Assembly: GCF_013870525.1 (NCBI RefSeq)
Contig: NZ_JACBXD010000031.1
Span: 1-64,000 of the forward strand
Origin: Amycolatopsis pittospori
Lineage (GTDB): Bacteria; Actinomycetota; Actinomycetes; Mycobacteriales; Pseudonocardiaceae
Length of the DNA stretch: 64,000 nucleotides
Direction of reading: 5' to 3'
The notes under the pieces were generated by a model. The model was not told the DNA's origin. It saw nothing but the letters and a program-made list of their open reading frames with translations, and did not search any database. The translations under genes were made by a program, and so were the position numbers. This document shows positions 33,101 to 42,731 of the stretch, piece after piece (the first letter of the stretch is position 1; the number at the start of each line of letters is the position of its first letter).

Positions 33101-35050
33101 CAGCCCGCCGACGACGTCGGTGAGGACCTCCAGCCCGCCGGACTGTTCGTCGAGCCGCTCGGCGACCGGGACCGCCTCGGCGACGGTCGTGATCGCGCCC
33201 GCCGCGGTGACCAGCCCGTCCACCTCGGCGTGATAGCTCGTGAACGCGTCCTCGCCCTGCAGGAACCGCACGGCCCGCTGAGCGGCCTCGCCGAACTCCG
33301 TGTCCAGGCCGGCGATCAGCTTGTCCACGCGGTCCGTGTCGACGTACCGCAGTTCCCGCACGGTGACCAGATGGCCTCGCGCGCGATGCATTTCGGCGAG
33401 CCGGCGCACCCACGCGTCGGCCGCGTTCAGCGCCTCGCCCCGCACCCTCCGCACGAGCGAGGCGACGTCCGCCTCTGCCTCGTCGACGGCTTCCGCCGCC
33501 TGCGCGGTGAGCGAGGTGACCGTCTCGAACTCGTCGAGCACCTGCTCCGCGGTGACGCGGACGTCGGAGAGCGGCGAACGCAGGTCGCCGAGTTCGGCCT
33601 CCCCGAGCCAGTGATAGTGGTCGAAGACGCGCGCGCACGCGGCGATCAGCGCCTCGAACACGGCCGCCGACGGCGCCATCTCGCCGACCATCCGGCCGAT
33701 CGAGAGGCAGTCGGAGATCCCGCGGACCAGATCGGCGTTGCCGACCCGCTCCAGAGGCCCGGTCCCGGCCGGCTGAGAGGCGGCGTAGGTGTCCGATTGG
33801 AACGGCGTCCGCCACACCTGCATCGGGTGCACGCGGCTCGGTTCGTCGGACGACGCCCGGAACAGCACCATCGTGCCGTCGTCGAACAGCGAGTACCCGT
33901 GGCACGGGATCGGGTTCGAGACCTCTTTGCGGATCACGTTGTACGGCAGGAGAAGCGAGCGGCCGTCGGCCCTGGCGTGGAAGACGTAGAGCACGTCCTC
34001 CCCGTTGGGCGAGCGGATCACCCGCTCGAATTCGAGACCGTCCACGGTGGTGTCGAACGTCTTGCTGACACCGGTGTCGAGGTAGTAGCCGCCGGGGAAG
34101 ATGATCCCGTGGTCCTCGGGCAGCCGCTGGCACGCCTGCCCGATCCCGTCGAGGCGCACCACGTCCCGCGTGCGGGTGTTGAACACCAGGTACCGGTGTT
34201 CGGTCTCCTTGTACGGCAGCATCCTCAGCAGGATCAACGGGCCGATCCTGGCGTAGGACACCTCGGCGTCGGCCAGGCTCTGCAGCGGCTCGTCGACAGG
34301 CTCCGAGTAGACACCCTCGCCGGTCTCGGTGTTGTTCTCGACCTTGATCGTCAGGTTTCCGCCGACGGTCTCGACGAACACCTCGTCCTCGATCGAGATA
34401 TGCGGATGCCGCCCGAGAACGTGGTGCTCGCGGGCGGTCTCGATCCACTCGAAGTCGTGCGACGGCGGGAAGACGTGGTCGCGTTCACCTCGGCTGTCCA
34501 CATAGGACACCGTGCCGTCCGAGGCGATCCCCCAGCGCAGCACGCGGATGTCCTCGGTCCGGGGACCGATCTGGAACACGGCGAGCAGTTTGCCCTCGAC
34601 CCGCCGCAGCTGCAGCAGCTTCGCCTGCCGGTAGTACCGGTACAGCTCGGCGAAGTCACGGGCGAACTGCTCGTCACGCAGCAGTCCAGGCAGCTCCTCG
34701 GCGGGCACGTCGTCGAAACGGAACGCTTCCTCGTCATGACTGAAGCCGTGCAGCGAGAAGACGTCGTCGACCGTCGTCTCGGGTTTGAGCCCGATGAAGA
34801 CGTTGTAGCCGAACAACATCCGCCCGCCGACCGACACGACGTCCCGCGGCACGCAGTTGTTCTCGGTGCGGATCCGTTCCGTGCCGATCAGCGCGAGCTG
34901 CGCGCTGCCGAAGACCCCGAGTCGCGCGGTGTTGAGTTCGTCCGCGCGTTTCGCCAGTTCGGCGGCCTGTGTGGCGAGCCGGGCGCGGAGCACCTCATAG
35001 GTGCCCGCGTCCAGCTGCTCCGTTCCTGCCGCCGGTTCGGTCGCCGTCAC
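30167..35050 (-). CDS. Giant AAA ATPase (DUF3686-type 'DNA repair ATPase')
   Basis: 1627 residues. The long N-terminal part (to about residue 1100) combines a beta-rich region (LFGYNVFIGLKPETTVDDVFSLH; FPGGYYLDTGVSKTF) with long helices and coiled coils. The C-terminal third is an AAA domain with Walker A PPGYGKTT near residue 1265, Walker B VLLYLDDIQH near 1326 and a sensor-1-like MAGNPY. From memory this is the layout of DUF3686/AAA proteins labelled DNA-repair ATPases; direct evidence for repair is lacking. GTG 35050 overlaps the flotillin stop as GTGA. It is the third gene after a YqiJ-like and an SPFH gene, so it probably works at the membrane with them. Confidence 0.8.
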   Translation of the reverse strand: MTATEPAAGTEQLDAGTYEVLRARLATQAAELAKRADELNTARLGVFGSAQLALIGTERIRTENNCVPRDVVSVGGRMLFGYNVFIGLKPETTVDDVFSLHGFSHDEEAFRFDDVPAEELPGLLRDEQFARDFAELYRYYRQAKLLQLRRVEGKLLAVFQIGPRTEDIRVLRWGIASDGTVSYVDSRGERDHVFPPSHDFEWIETAREHHVLGRHPHISIEDEVFVETVGGNLTIKVENNTETGEGVYSEPVDEPLQSLADAEVSYARIGPLILLRMLPYKETEHRYLVFNTRTRDVVRLDGIGQACQRLPEDHGIIFPGGYYLDTGVSKTFDTTVDGLEFERVIRSPNGEDVLYVFHARADGRSLLLPYNVIRKEVSNPIPCHGYSLFDDGTMVLFRASSDEPSRVHPMQVWRTPFQSDTYAASQPAGTGPLERVGNADLVRGISDCLSIGRMVGEMAPSAAVFEALIAACARVFDHYHWLGEAELGDLRSPLSDVRVTAEQVLDEFETVTSLTAQAAEAVDEAEADVASLVRRVRGEALNAADAWVRRLAEMHRARGHLVTVRELRYVDTDRVDKLIAGLDTEFGEAAQRAVRFLQGEDAFTSYHAEVDGLVTAAGAITTVAEAVPVAERLDEQSGGLEVLTDVVGGLEIADAVVRTKILERVGEVIGGVNRARATLEARRKELLETEGRAEFAAEFALLAQAITGGLAVADTPDRCDEQLGRLLLQLENLESRFGEFDDFLVSLGEKRTDVYEAFSSRKQALLDERARRADRLVDSAERILASVTRRVGTLGSVDEINTYFASDPMVAKLRSVVAELRDLGDQVRAEELEGRVKAARQEAGRALRDRLDLYGEGGETIRLGRNTFAVNTQDIDLTLVPHEGGMKFAITGTDYRSPVRDESFEATRPYWDQLLVSESPEVYRAEYLATSILLEKPDLQDDGLLEVVRRVAGDRYDEGYARGVHDHDATAILSALLRLRSAAGLLRYPPAARAAAQLFWAFGAEEAAKSAWTTRSASLARVREAFGHTTAIDALARELTEAMSAFAASSGLTLDLESAGEYLFEELADGSPGFVTSGGARTLLDKFRLDRRSFTDDLRALDDLADRHQLAEAWLKSFVEASGTPGDELAEAVAIELADLPRYDSSAELSATVDGLLGSHARIVNRSLTLRLDETLARTLRFRRDRVPGFRAYQRQRNELVAAERDRLRLGEYKPKVMSAFVRNRLLDEVYLPLIGDNLAKQLGATGDARRTDQSGLLLLISPPGYGKTTLMEYVASRLGLVFVKVNGPALGHDVTSVDPADAPNATARQEVEKISFALEQGNNVLLYLDDIQHTSPELLQKFISLCDAQRRMEGVWEGRTRTYDLRGKRFAVCMAGNPYTEQGKRFRIPDMLANRADVWNLGDVLSGKEDLFALSYIENSLTANTVLAPLVSRERSDVDVLVRLARGDGSVRADQLKHAYSATELEQILAVLRKLIQVQRIVLKNNQAYIASAAQADASRVEPPFQLQGSYRNMNKLAGRIVPAMNDAELEALIDDHYAGEAQTLTSGAEANLLKLAELRGRLSDDQARRWADVKSAYLRAQALGGDDEDPMSRAVGAVGLLADRVGAVEAAIERASERLVIREVT

Positions 35051-37056
35051 TGCTTCGCGGGGGCGAGGGCGGCGACGGACTTGTCGGCGAGGCCGAGCCG
35101 CTGCGCCATGGCCAGCAGTTCCTGCACCTTGCCGGTGTCCGGGCCACCCGCCTGCAGCTGCTTGGCCAGGAAGGCCGACAGCGTCAGGTTCTTCACGTCC
35201 TCGGTGCTCACCGAGCCGAGCAGCTTGCCGATGTCGTCGGTGAAGCTGCCGGAGCCGTCGAGCCACGACTTCCCGAGGGTCTGGACGACGTCCGAGTGCT
35301 CGACGAAACCGTCCACGCTCTTGCCGAGGCCGATGGAGCCGATGACCTTCTCGAAGAACATCGTCTCGCCGCCGACGATGTCGATGTCGGCCTTCTCCAG
35401 CCCGATCCCGAGCACCGTGGCCTGGGCCTCGGCGACCTCGCGCTGGACGTTGAGCGCCGCGAGCCGGATCTCCTTCTCGGCCTCCAGGCGCAGGCGGTAC
35501 TCCTCGTGCTGACGGCTGGCCGTGTCGAGCGCGGCCATCGCGGCGGCCTTCTCGGTGAGACCTTCGGCCTCGCCCTTGAGCTTGTCGCGCATCCCGTCGG
35601 CGAGCACGATCGCCTTCTCGCGTTCGACGATCGCCTCGGCGCGGCCGACCTTCTCCAGCGCGTCCGCGTCGCGTTCCTTGACCTGCGCCGCGGCCAGGCC
35701 GATGGCGGCCTCCTCGGCCTGGATGCCCTCCGCCAGGCGGATCTTCGCGCGGGTGTCCAGTTCGGCGGCCTGCTGGCGCGCTTCGGCCAGCGTCAGCTCC
35801 TCGCGGGCCTTGTGCTTCGACGCCGCCTCGGCGGCTTCCGCGGCCTTGATGTCCTTGACGAGGTTTTCCTGCGCCTCCGCCTCGGCCCGGATGATGATGG
35901 CCGAGCGCTGACGCTCCGCCTCTTCGACGACGCGGAGCTTCTTGATGTTCTCTTCCTGCTCCGCCACCGTCTTCTCGACCGCGATCCGCTCGCGGATCAC
36001 CTCGGCGATCGACCGCTTCTCGGTCTCGACTTCCTTGTCCTTGGCGATGCGGGACAGTTCGGTCTCGCGTTCGCGGCCGATGACCTCGAGCAGCCTGTCC
36101 TTCTCGATGCGTTCGCTCTCGATCGCGATCACCCGCTCGCGGTTCTTGCCCGCGACCTCGATCTCACGCTGCTGGTTCTGGTGCTGGATGCCCAGCTGCT
36201 CGTCCGTGCGCAGGCCCGCGGCCTGCGACTTGAGCCGCTCCTCCGCCTGCACCTTGGCGATCTCGGCCTCTTCGCGTGCCCGCATGGTCTCGACCTCGCG
36301 GCGTTGCTTGATCTCGGCGTCGGCCTGCCGGCGCTCCAGTTCGAGGATCGCCTCACGCGCGTCCACGTTCTGGCGGGTGATCTCTTTCTCCTCGCCGCGG
36401 CGGAACTCGTTGGTCCGCACGTGCTCGATCGCGGTCAGCTCGGTGATCTTGCGGATACCCTGCGCGTCGAGGATGTTCGCGGAATCGAGCTGCGCCATCG
36501 GCGTCTGCTCGAGGTAGTCGATGGCCGCGTCCTCGAGGCTGTATCCATTGAGGTCGGTGCCGATGACGCGGATGATCTGGTCACGGAATTCGTGACGCTT
36601 GGTGTAGAGATCCACGAAGTCGAGCTGCTTGCCGACGGTCTTCAACGCTTCCGAGAACTTGGCGTTGAACAGTTCCTGCAGGGTCGCCTCGTCGCTGGCG
36701 CGTTCCGTACCGATCGCCTGCGCGACCTTGATGACGTCCTCGACGGTCTTGTTGACCCGCACGAAGAACGAGATCCGGATGTCGGCGCGGATGTTGTCCC
36801 GGCAGATCAGGCCTTCACGGCCGGTCCGGGTGATCTCCATCGCCTTGACCGAGGTGTCCATGATCTCGGCCTTGTGCAGCACCGGGAGCACGATCGCCCC
36901 GGTGAAGGTGACGTCGACCCGGCGGACCTTCGAAATGATCAACGCCTTGCCCTGAGGCACCTTCTTGAACAACCTGGTGATCGTGAAGAGCAAGACCAGG
37001 AGGATGACAACTATCACGGCGATCAGAACGCCGGCCCCCACGCTGATGGCACCCAT
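35047..37056 (-). CDS. Flotillin-like SPFH/Band 7 membrane protein (YqiK-like)
   Basis: 669 residues. One TM helix (about residues 7-27) is followed by an SPFH/Band 7 domain (VPQGKALIISKVRRVDVTFTG to about residue 200) and a very long Glu/Ala/Arg-rich coiled coil (about 215-560), then a flexible C-terminal tail. This is the flotillin/YqiK layout: oligomeric scaffolds of membrane microdomains. AAGGGAAA precedes ATG 37056. It lies 17 bp after the YqiJ-like gene and overlaps the giant ATPase gene, so the three form one operon. Confidence 0.9.
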   Translation of the reverse strand: MGAISVGAGVLIAVIVVILLVLLFTITRLFKKVPQGKALIISKVRRVDVTFTGAIVLPVLHKAEIMDTSVKAMEITRTGREGLICRDNIRADIRISFFVRVNKTVEDVIKVAQAIGTERASDEATLQELFNAKFSEALKTVGKQLDFVDLYTKRHEFRDQIIRVIGTDLNGYSLEDAAIDYLEQTPMAQLDSANILDAQGIRKITELTAIEHVRTNEFRRGEEKEITRQNVDAREAILELERRQADAEIKQRREVETMRAREEAEIAKVQAEERLKSQAAGLRTDEQLGIQHQNQQREIEVAGKNRERVIAIESERIEKDRLLEVIGRERETELSRIAKDKEVETEKRSIAEVIRERIAVEKTVAEQEENIKKLRVVEEAERQRSAIIIRAEAEAQENLVKDIKAAEAAEAASKHKAREELTLAEARQQAAELDTRAKIRLAEGIQAEEAAIGLAAAQVKERDADALEKVGRAEAIVEREKAIVLADGMRDKLKGEAEGLTEKAAAMAALDTASRQHEEYRLRLEAEKEIRLAALNVQREVAEAQATVLGIGLEKADIDIVGGETMFFEKVIGSIGLGKSVDGFVEHSDVVQTLGKSWLDGSGSFTDDIGKLLGSVSTEDVKNLTLSAFLAKQLQAGGPDTGKVQELLAMAQRLGLADKSVAALAPAKQ

Positions 37057-37073
37057 AGTTTCCCTTTTCTGCT

Positions 37074-37658
37074 TTAGATGTCCAGCGACTCGACCCAGAA
37101 GAACTCGCCCTCGGAGTCGTAGTCGTAAAGAACTACGCGGCTCCCCGCCGTCAGGTTGCCTTGGCCCGCCTGCCGAACGTCCACAATGGCCGTCGACCCG
37201 TCGGCGGCGGCGACTTCGGCCTGGCCGAAGTCATGCGTCACCGACGAGGTCCGGATGACCGCGGCGCGACCGACGAAGTCCGTCCTGCTCGGCTCCTTCG
37301 CGGGACCGAAAACACGGCGTAGCGGCACGACCATCACCCTCGTCCCGAGTGTGCCGAGGACGAGCGCGACGGCGAGCACGCCGGCACCGAGCCCGATCCT
37401 CGCCGGTGTCGAAAGCTCCAAGTCATCGAGAAGAACCGTCCCTACCAGGCTGGCGAACCAGGTGAATGCGATCAGCAAAGAGAGCGAAAGGGACAGTGGG
37501 ACCCCACCGAAACCGGCCAGGAGCCCGTCGCCGCCGTCGAAGTCATCGGTGTCGACGGCGCCGAGCAGTGCCAGCAGCCAATAGCCGATCACGACGATCA
37601 GCAGAAAGCTGAAGAGCACGGCCGGAAACCCCAGTGCCGCGGTGACGAACCCGCCCAT
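37074..37658 (-). CDS. YqiJ-like membrane protein with OB-fold (NfeD-related)
   Basis: 194 residues. Three TM helices (about residues 8-30, 58-80 and 88-110) precede a small C-terminal beta domain (DFVGRAAVIRTSSVTHDFGQAEVAAADGSTAIVDVR) resembling the OB-fold of NfeD/YqiJ proteins that pair with flotillins. ATG 37658 is preferred because GGGGGAGGGA lies nine bases upstream; an in-frame ATG at 37679 is the alternative and adds seven residues. It is the first gene of the operon and likely the membrane partner of the SPFH protein. Confidence 0.8.
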   Translation of the reverse strand: MGGFVTAALGFPAVLFSFLLIVVIGYWLLALLGAVDTDDFDGGDGLLAGFGGVPLSLSLSLLIAFTWFASLVGTVLLDDLELSTPARIGLGAGVLAVALVLGTLGTRVMVVPLRRVFGPAKEPSRTDFVGRAAVIRTSSVTHDFGQAEVAAADGSTAIVDVRQAGQGNLTAGSRVVLYDYDSEGEFFWVESLDI

Positions 37659-37679
37659 CGCCGTCGTTCCCTCCCCCAT

Positions 37680-37935
37680 TACCCCGGGTCAGGACTATAA
37701 CCAGCGCGTGACACCCGGCGGACCGTTTTCGGCTACGAGTGGGTCACGGTGTGCGGAAGCGTGCGGGCTCATAAGTGACGTTTCGGGCTTAACGACCACT
37801 GGGCGAACGTGTCTTGATCGCGGGAGAGCCGCCGCCGGGGGCGCGGGAAGCGGCGACCCGGCCCTTCGCAACACCGGCCAGAGAAACAGGACGCAAGACT
37901 CGGCAGCGCGCGGCATCGTGAGTGGCGTTTCGGTC
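37680..37935. other. Intergenic stretch with two diverged direct repeats
   Basis: The 256 bp before the large repeat element hold no credible gene. Two related segments are present: AAGTGACGTTTCGGGCTTAA (37774-37793) and GTGAGTGGCGTTTCGGTCTA (from about 37919). Both resemble one arm of the hairpin at 57892-57939, and GAACGTGTC follows each. They look like decayed hairpin halves. Confidence 0.4.
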
Positions 37936-38147
37936 TATTGAGGGGTAAGTCGAACGTGTCGTGTCTCAGGCGAGGCGGTGGCCCGGGCGGCGCACTCGCG
38001 TGCTTGAAGACGGATCTCGCGTGCTCGGGCGCCGTACATCCGAGTGCGGTAGCCAGGCACGCGAGTCACGTCTCCGAGCACACGAAATCCGGGCTCAAGC
38101 ACACGAGTCACGCCTTCGCACCCACTGTCACCCCGGGTGAACGGGCC
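37936..38147. repeat. Large intergenic repeat element, copy A
   Basis: This 212-bp stretch matches the reverse complement of 55452-55688 along its whole length, from TATTGAGGGGTAAG at the left to ACCCCGGGTGAACGG at the right. It has a unique centre (GCCGTACATCCGAGTGCGGT) flanked on each side by 21-bp-like units ending in CGCGTGCT or CACGCGAG. No ORF in it looks coding. Confidence 0.75.
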
Positions 38148-38170
38148 CCCTTACCTACCGCCCCTCGGGT

Positions 38171-38223
38171 GTTGCGAAAGCCACTTTCGCAACCTCCAAC
38201 GTTGCGAAAGTGGCTTTCGCAAC
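38171..38223. repeat. Nested palindrome element, copy 3
   Basis: The two 23-bp modules are identical to those at 11839-11891 and 19124-19176; the 7-nt spacer here is CTCCAAC. It lies directly after the large repeat element copy A. Confidence 0.75.
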
Positions 38224-38416
38224 ACCTGCCGAGCAGCCGGACACGACGACCGGCGCCGACCACGCCACCTTTGCCCTACCCGCAAGAGAACCCGAACGCC
38301 GCCCGCCACCCAAGCGGCGCAACCGGCTGCGGAGCGTTACGCCGACCGGCCGCTCCGACGCCATCCGGTTGGACCTGTCGCGCCGCCGAGGCGACCCCTA
38401 CTCTCCAGTATTGAGA

Positions 38417-38905
38417 GTGACACAGGACACACCACGGTCTTGGGAGGCTCCATTGGGGTGGCACGTTCGCGAGACGATCGACGAGGATCAGCGCGAACGG
38501 CGGATCCGGCACGTCACCCGATGTCTGAGCTGCACGCTCACCTGCGTCCATTGTGGACTCCCGACGCGATTTTCCCTTCCTGAAGGACATCCCGGACTCG
38601 GCGTCGTCGAACACCTCCCCGGAGTGACCACTCCCGGACTGCCGGACCTCGCCCTGCTCCACCGGTTCTGCCGCGACAACCAGTACGAGAGCGCGGGCAT
38701 CGCACTCAGGCGCGCCTATCTCGGACTGGCGACAGAACTCTTCCTGGCCGGACGTCAGAGACGGCGCCACGAAGGAAGGTGCCACCAAAGACTCGGCGTG
38801 CATCCGCCACGGCCGGGACATCTCGAGGCCTACCGAAAACGGTGGCGTGTGGCCAAAATGCGGTACGCCTGCAAGGCGTGCCGGTACTACACCGGCTCTC
38901 ACTGA
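38417..38905 (+). CDS. Cys-rich hypothetical protein (start uncertain)
   Basis: About 162 residues from GTG 38417. It has clustered Cys (CLSCTLTCVHC near residue 40 and CKACRY at the C-terminus) that could form a zinc ribbon, and a helical middle (YESAGIALRRAYLGLATELFLAG). The frame ends 23 bp upstream of the Fe-S oxidoreductase GTG. Third-position GC bias is weaker than in neighbouring genes and no good ribosome site is seen, so it may be a small regulator gene or a non-coding open frame. No family is recognised. Confidence 0.45.
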   Translation: MTQDTPRSWEAPLGWHVRETIDEDQRERRIRHVTRCLSCTLTCVHCGLPTRFSLPEGHPGLGVVEHLPGVTTPGLPDLALLHRFCRDNQYESAGIALRRAYLGLATELFLAGRQRRRHEGRCHQRLGVHPPRPGHLEAYRKRWRVAKMRYACKACRYYTGSH

Positions 38906-38928
38906 GCCGATTCTCCCCCGGAGGACTC

Positions 38929-41028
<2,100 letters not shown>

Positions 41029-41045
41029 GGCACACGAGAGTTGGA

Positions 41046-41063
41046 AGTTCGGCATACCGAACT
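41046..41063. promoter_or_regulatory. Palindrome upstream of the metal ABC operon
   Basis: AGTTCGG (41046-41052) and CCGAACT (41057-41063) flank CATA, ending 13 bp before ATG 41077. Its position over the promoter of a metal-uptake operon fits an operator for a DtxR/MntR- or Fur/Zur-type metalloregulator; which one is not decided by the sequence. Confidence 0.55.
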
Positions 41064-41076
41064 CTAGACTCACGGG

Positions 41077-41991
41077 ATGGCGAATCTCCGCAAGACCGTG
41101 TGCGCGCTCGCGGCGTCGGCACTCGTGCTGTCCGCGTGCGGCGGCCCGAGCGCCGGTCAAAGCGACAGCAGGCCCGTCGTGCTGACCACGTTCACCGTCC
41201 TCGCGGACATCGCCACGAACGTCGCGGGCGACAAGCTCCGGGTCGAGTCGATCACCAAACCCGGCGCCGAGATCCACGGCTACGATCCCACTCCCGACGA
41301 CATCAAGAAGGCCGCGAAGGCCGACTTGATCCTCGACAACGGACTGAACCTGGAGGCCTGGTTCGCACGCTTCGTCTCCGAGAGCGACGCGCCGCACAAG
41401 GTCGTCAGCGACGGGGTCCAGCCCATCGCCATCGGCGAAGACGCCTATCAGGGCAAGCCGAATCCGCACGCGTGGATGTCACCGAAGAACGTCGGGATCT
41501 ACGTCGACAACATGGTCAAGGCGTTCAGCGAACTCCGCTCCGGCGACGCGGCCGCGTTCAAGGCCAACGGCGACGCCTACAAGGCGAAACTGCAGGCGGT
41601 GCAGGACGAGATGACCGGCGCGCTGAGCGGCCTGCCGCAGAACGAGCGCGCGCTCGTCACCTGCGAGGGCGCCTTCTCGTACCTGGCGCGCGACACCGGG
41701 CTGACCGAGAAGTACATCTGGGCGGTCAACGCCGAACAGCAGGCCACGCCGCAGCAGATCACCCGCGCCATCGAATTCGTCAAGCAGAACAAGGTCCCCG
41801 CGGTGTTCTGCGAGTCGACCGTCTCCGACGCCCCGATGCGCCAGGTCGTCTCCGCGACCGGCGCCGCGTTCGGCGGCGTCCTCTACGTCGACTCCCTGTC
41901 CGGCCCCGAAGGCCCGGTACCGACCTACCTCGACCTCATCCGCCACGACTCGAAGACGATCGTGGCCGCGCTGACCGGAGCGAAGCCGTGA
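41077..41991 (+). CDS. Metal (Mn/Zn) ABC transporter substrate-binding lipoprotein
   Basis: 304 residues. A lipoprotein signal ends in LSAC with Cys21. The mature part is a cluster A-I (ZnuA/PsaA-like) solute-binding protein: the metal-site His residues are in GAEIHGYDPTPDD and NPHAWMSPKN, followed by CEGAFSYLARD and, near the C-terminus, VDSLSGPEGP. There is no long His-rich loop, which favours Mn over Zn, though this is only suggestive. Its stop overlaps the ATPase GTG (GTGA). Confidence 0.88.
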   Translation: MANLRKTVCALAASALVLSACGGPSAGQSDSRPVVLTTFTVLADIATNVAGDKLRVESITKPGAEIHGYDPTPDDIKKAAKADLILDNGLNLEAWFARFVSESDAPHKVVSDGVQPIAIGEDAYQGKPNPHAWMSPKNVGIYVDNMVKAFSELRSGDAAAFKANGDAYKAKLQAVQDEMTGALSGLPQNERALVTCEGAFSYLARDTGLTEKYIWAVNAEQQATPQQITRAIEFVKQNKVPAVFCESTVSDAPMRQVVSATGAAFGGVLYVDSLSGPEGPVPTYLDLIRHDSKTIVAALTGAKP

Positions 41992-42731
41992 CCGCCGCGA
42001 TCCGCGTCGAAGGCGTCACCGTCCACTACGGCGAGGTCCTCGCCCTCGACGGTGTCGACGTCACCCTCGAACACGGTCACGTCTGCGGCCTGGTCGGGAT
42101 GAACGGCTCCGGCAAGTCGACGCTGTTCAAGACGATCATGGGCATGGTCCGGCCGGACACCGGCACGGTGTCGGTCGACGGCGGGACTCCCGCCCGCGCC
42201 CGCAAGACCGGCGTGATCGGTTACGTGCCACAGAGTGAGGACGTCGACTGGTCGTTCCCGCTGTCCGTGCGCGACGTCGTGATGACCGGCCGCTACGGGC
42301 ATCTCGGCTTCACCCGGCGGCCGCGTCGCGCCGATCACGATGCCGTCGAGCAGGCGCTGGAACGCGTGGAACTGACCGAACTCGCCGGACGCCAGATCGG
42401 GCAGCTGTCCGGCGGGCAGCGCAAACGCGCGTTCGTCGCCCGCGGCATCGCCCAGGGCGCACGCGTACTCCTGCTGGACGAGCCGTTCGCCGGCGTCGAC
42501 AAGCGCTCCGAAGCCACGATCACCCGGCTGCTCAAGGAACTCGCCGCCGACGGCGCCGCCGTGCTGATCTCCACACACGATCTGCACGCGCTGCCAGGGC
42601 TCGCGGACGAGGCGATCCTGCTGATGCGCAAGGTGCTCGCGCACGGTTCCCCCGGCGAGGTGCTCCGGCCCGAGAACCTCGCGCTGGCCTTCGGACTCGA
42701 TGTCCTGCAACGGGAAGAAGAACCCGCGTGA
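41988..42731 (+). CDS. Metal ABC transporter ATP-binding protein
   Basis: 247 residues. Walker A GMNGSGKST, Q-loop PQSEDVDW, signature LSGGQRKR, Walker B VLLLDEPFAGVD and switch His STHDLHAL are all intact. GTG 41988 overlaps the binding-protein stop; its own stop overlaps the permease GTG at 42728. It powers import of Mn or Zn together with the flanking gene products. Confidence 0.92.
   Translation: MTAAIRVEGVTVHYGEVLALDGVDVTLEHGHVCGLVGMNGSGKSTLFKTIMGMVRPDTGTVSVDGGTPARARKTGVIGYVPQSEDVDWSFPLSVRDVVMTGRYGHLGFTRRPRRADHDAVEQALERVELTELAGRQIGQLSGGQRKRAFVARGIAQGARVLLLDEPFAGVDKRSEATITRLLKELAADGAAVLISTHDLHALPGLADEAILLMRKVLAHGSPGEVLRPENLALAFGLDVLQREEEPA

Noticed and set aside
30437-35512. Very long open frame on the plus strand opposite the giant ATPase and flotillin genes
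   Set aside because: It is antisense to two strongly supported genes. Its Arg/Gly/Asp-rich composition is typical of a mirror frame in high-GC DNA.
30167-37658. Calling the flotillin-ATPase operon an anti-phage system
   Set aside because: No nuclease, toxin or known defence effector is seen and no defence genes flank it. The sequence supports only a membrane-associated ATPase complex.
38276-38902. Minus-strand frame opposite the Cys-rich candidate gene
   Set aside because: Its composition is less protein-like than that of the plus-strand frame, and it reads through a repeat-flanked region without a ribosome site.
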